DNA of 64,000 nucleotides from Lethocerus indicus (Eukaryota; Arthropoda; Insecta; Hemiptera; Belostomatidae). This document shows positions 63,817 through 64,000 of this stretch, in pieces (within the stretch, counting starts at the first letter, position 1; each line of letters begins with the position of its first letter). The stretch spans positions 3,171,501-3,235,500 of the forward strand of contig JACDQD010000102.1 in the NCBI GenBank assembly GCA_019843655.1. The letters run 5' to 3'. A model generated the notes under the pieces. The model had not been told where the DNA came from, did no database searches, and saw only the letters and a list, made by a program, of their open reading frames with translations. Both the position numbers and the translations under genes were made by a program.

Positions 63817-64000
63817 AAAAGACCGAACCAGCGAGAGGAGACAGAAACACGCGGAATCTACGGTTTTCCAACCCCTCGCAGACTACAATAAATGTATTTT
63901 AAACTATTTAACAAAGTAATTTCGGTCTGTTTCAGAAGGAAGAGGCGACATCCATTCTTTGAGTGTTCATCAAACTGGCGGGAACTTTGCCGAGTCGACA

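Larger units (their letters stand above)
63627..63910 (+). mobile_element. solo PLE terminal (pLTR) copy with inverted arms
   Basis: A short minus-oriented arm (63627-63664, GCTAGACCGGTTTCAGCTGC and on) is followed by a plus-oriented arm from about 63709 (AGTACAAGTGACAGTGCAGT, GAGGATG, ATCCAAAGTGCCA). The plus arm runs through the ribozyme-like module, AAAAGACCGAACCAGCGAGA, GGAGACAGAAACA, TTCCAACCCCTCGCAGACTA and a tail matching the 37-kb PLE up to about 63910. The 37-kb element carries the same 180-bp segment in its minus arm, so both copies can be aligned over nearly the whole terminus. No RT sequence follows, so this is a solo or strongly truncated copy. Confidence 0.85.

Noticed and set aside
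1..64000. CRISPR arrays, bacterial operons, rRNA or well-known small RNAs
   Set aside because: No spaced direct-repeat array, no ribosome-binding-site/operon structure, and no rRNA, snRNA or familiar microRNA sequence was recognised on either strand.

Overview
This window looks like animal nuclear DNA, most likely from an arthropod and probably an insect. The reasons are the very low coding density, strong switching between AT-rich DNA and GC-rich islets, CpG that looks undepleted by eye, many long (AT)n, (CT)n and (CA)n microsatellites, and the type of mobile elements present. I found no intact protein-coding gene, rRNA, tRNA or CRISPR array. Most open frames are short, lack recognisable domains, or are simple-repeat translations. 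The exact taxon cannot be named from the sequence alone.

The main readable content is mobile DNA. At 37135-39431 lies a decayed Penelope-like retroelement (PLE). It has an inverted pair of terminal (pLTR) arms, then a frameshifted reverse transcriptase (RT) whose YxDD motif is missing, then a C-terminal GIY-YIG endonuclease remnant. Terminal sequences of the same family recur at 1504-1636, 14798-14834 and 63627-63910, and a diverged relative sits at 35818-36182. These terminal pieces carry a hammerhead-ribozyme-like module. The copy at 63780-63816 keeps the CUGANGA and GAAA core boxes, a palindromic CCGG helix III, a UC cleavage site and a 4-bp helix I. The other copies show graded decay of the same fold.

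At 709-1404 there is a 696-bp piggyBac-like MITE: 13-bp terminal inverted repeats, exact TTAA on both sides, no transposase, and three internal copies of a GACGTA-containing motif. Two copies of an hAT-like short repeat lie at 9028-9213 and 16207-16370. An imperfect inverted-repeat element lies at 57601-57739, with a related half copy at 19854-19888. An AT-rich unit at 22505-23180 has the look of a dispersed non-autonomous repeat.

The rest is intergenic or intronic DNA with microsatellites, long polypurine/polypyrimidine tracts, a perfect 20-bp palindrome at 10357-10376, and repeated GC- and CpG-rich islets (for example 10010-10600, 26740-27270, 30000-30350, 43480-43840, 53820-54130, 55590-56060). 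The islets could be regulatory sequence, but that is inference only. One minus-strand open frame at the left edge (440-34) has coding-like codons and a membrane segment, and is listed as a weak exon candidate.
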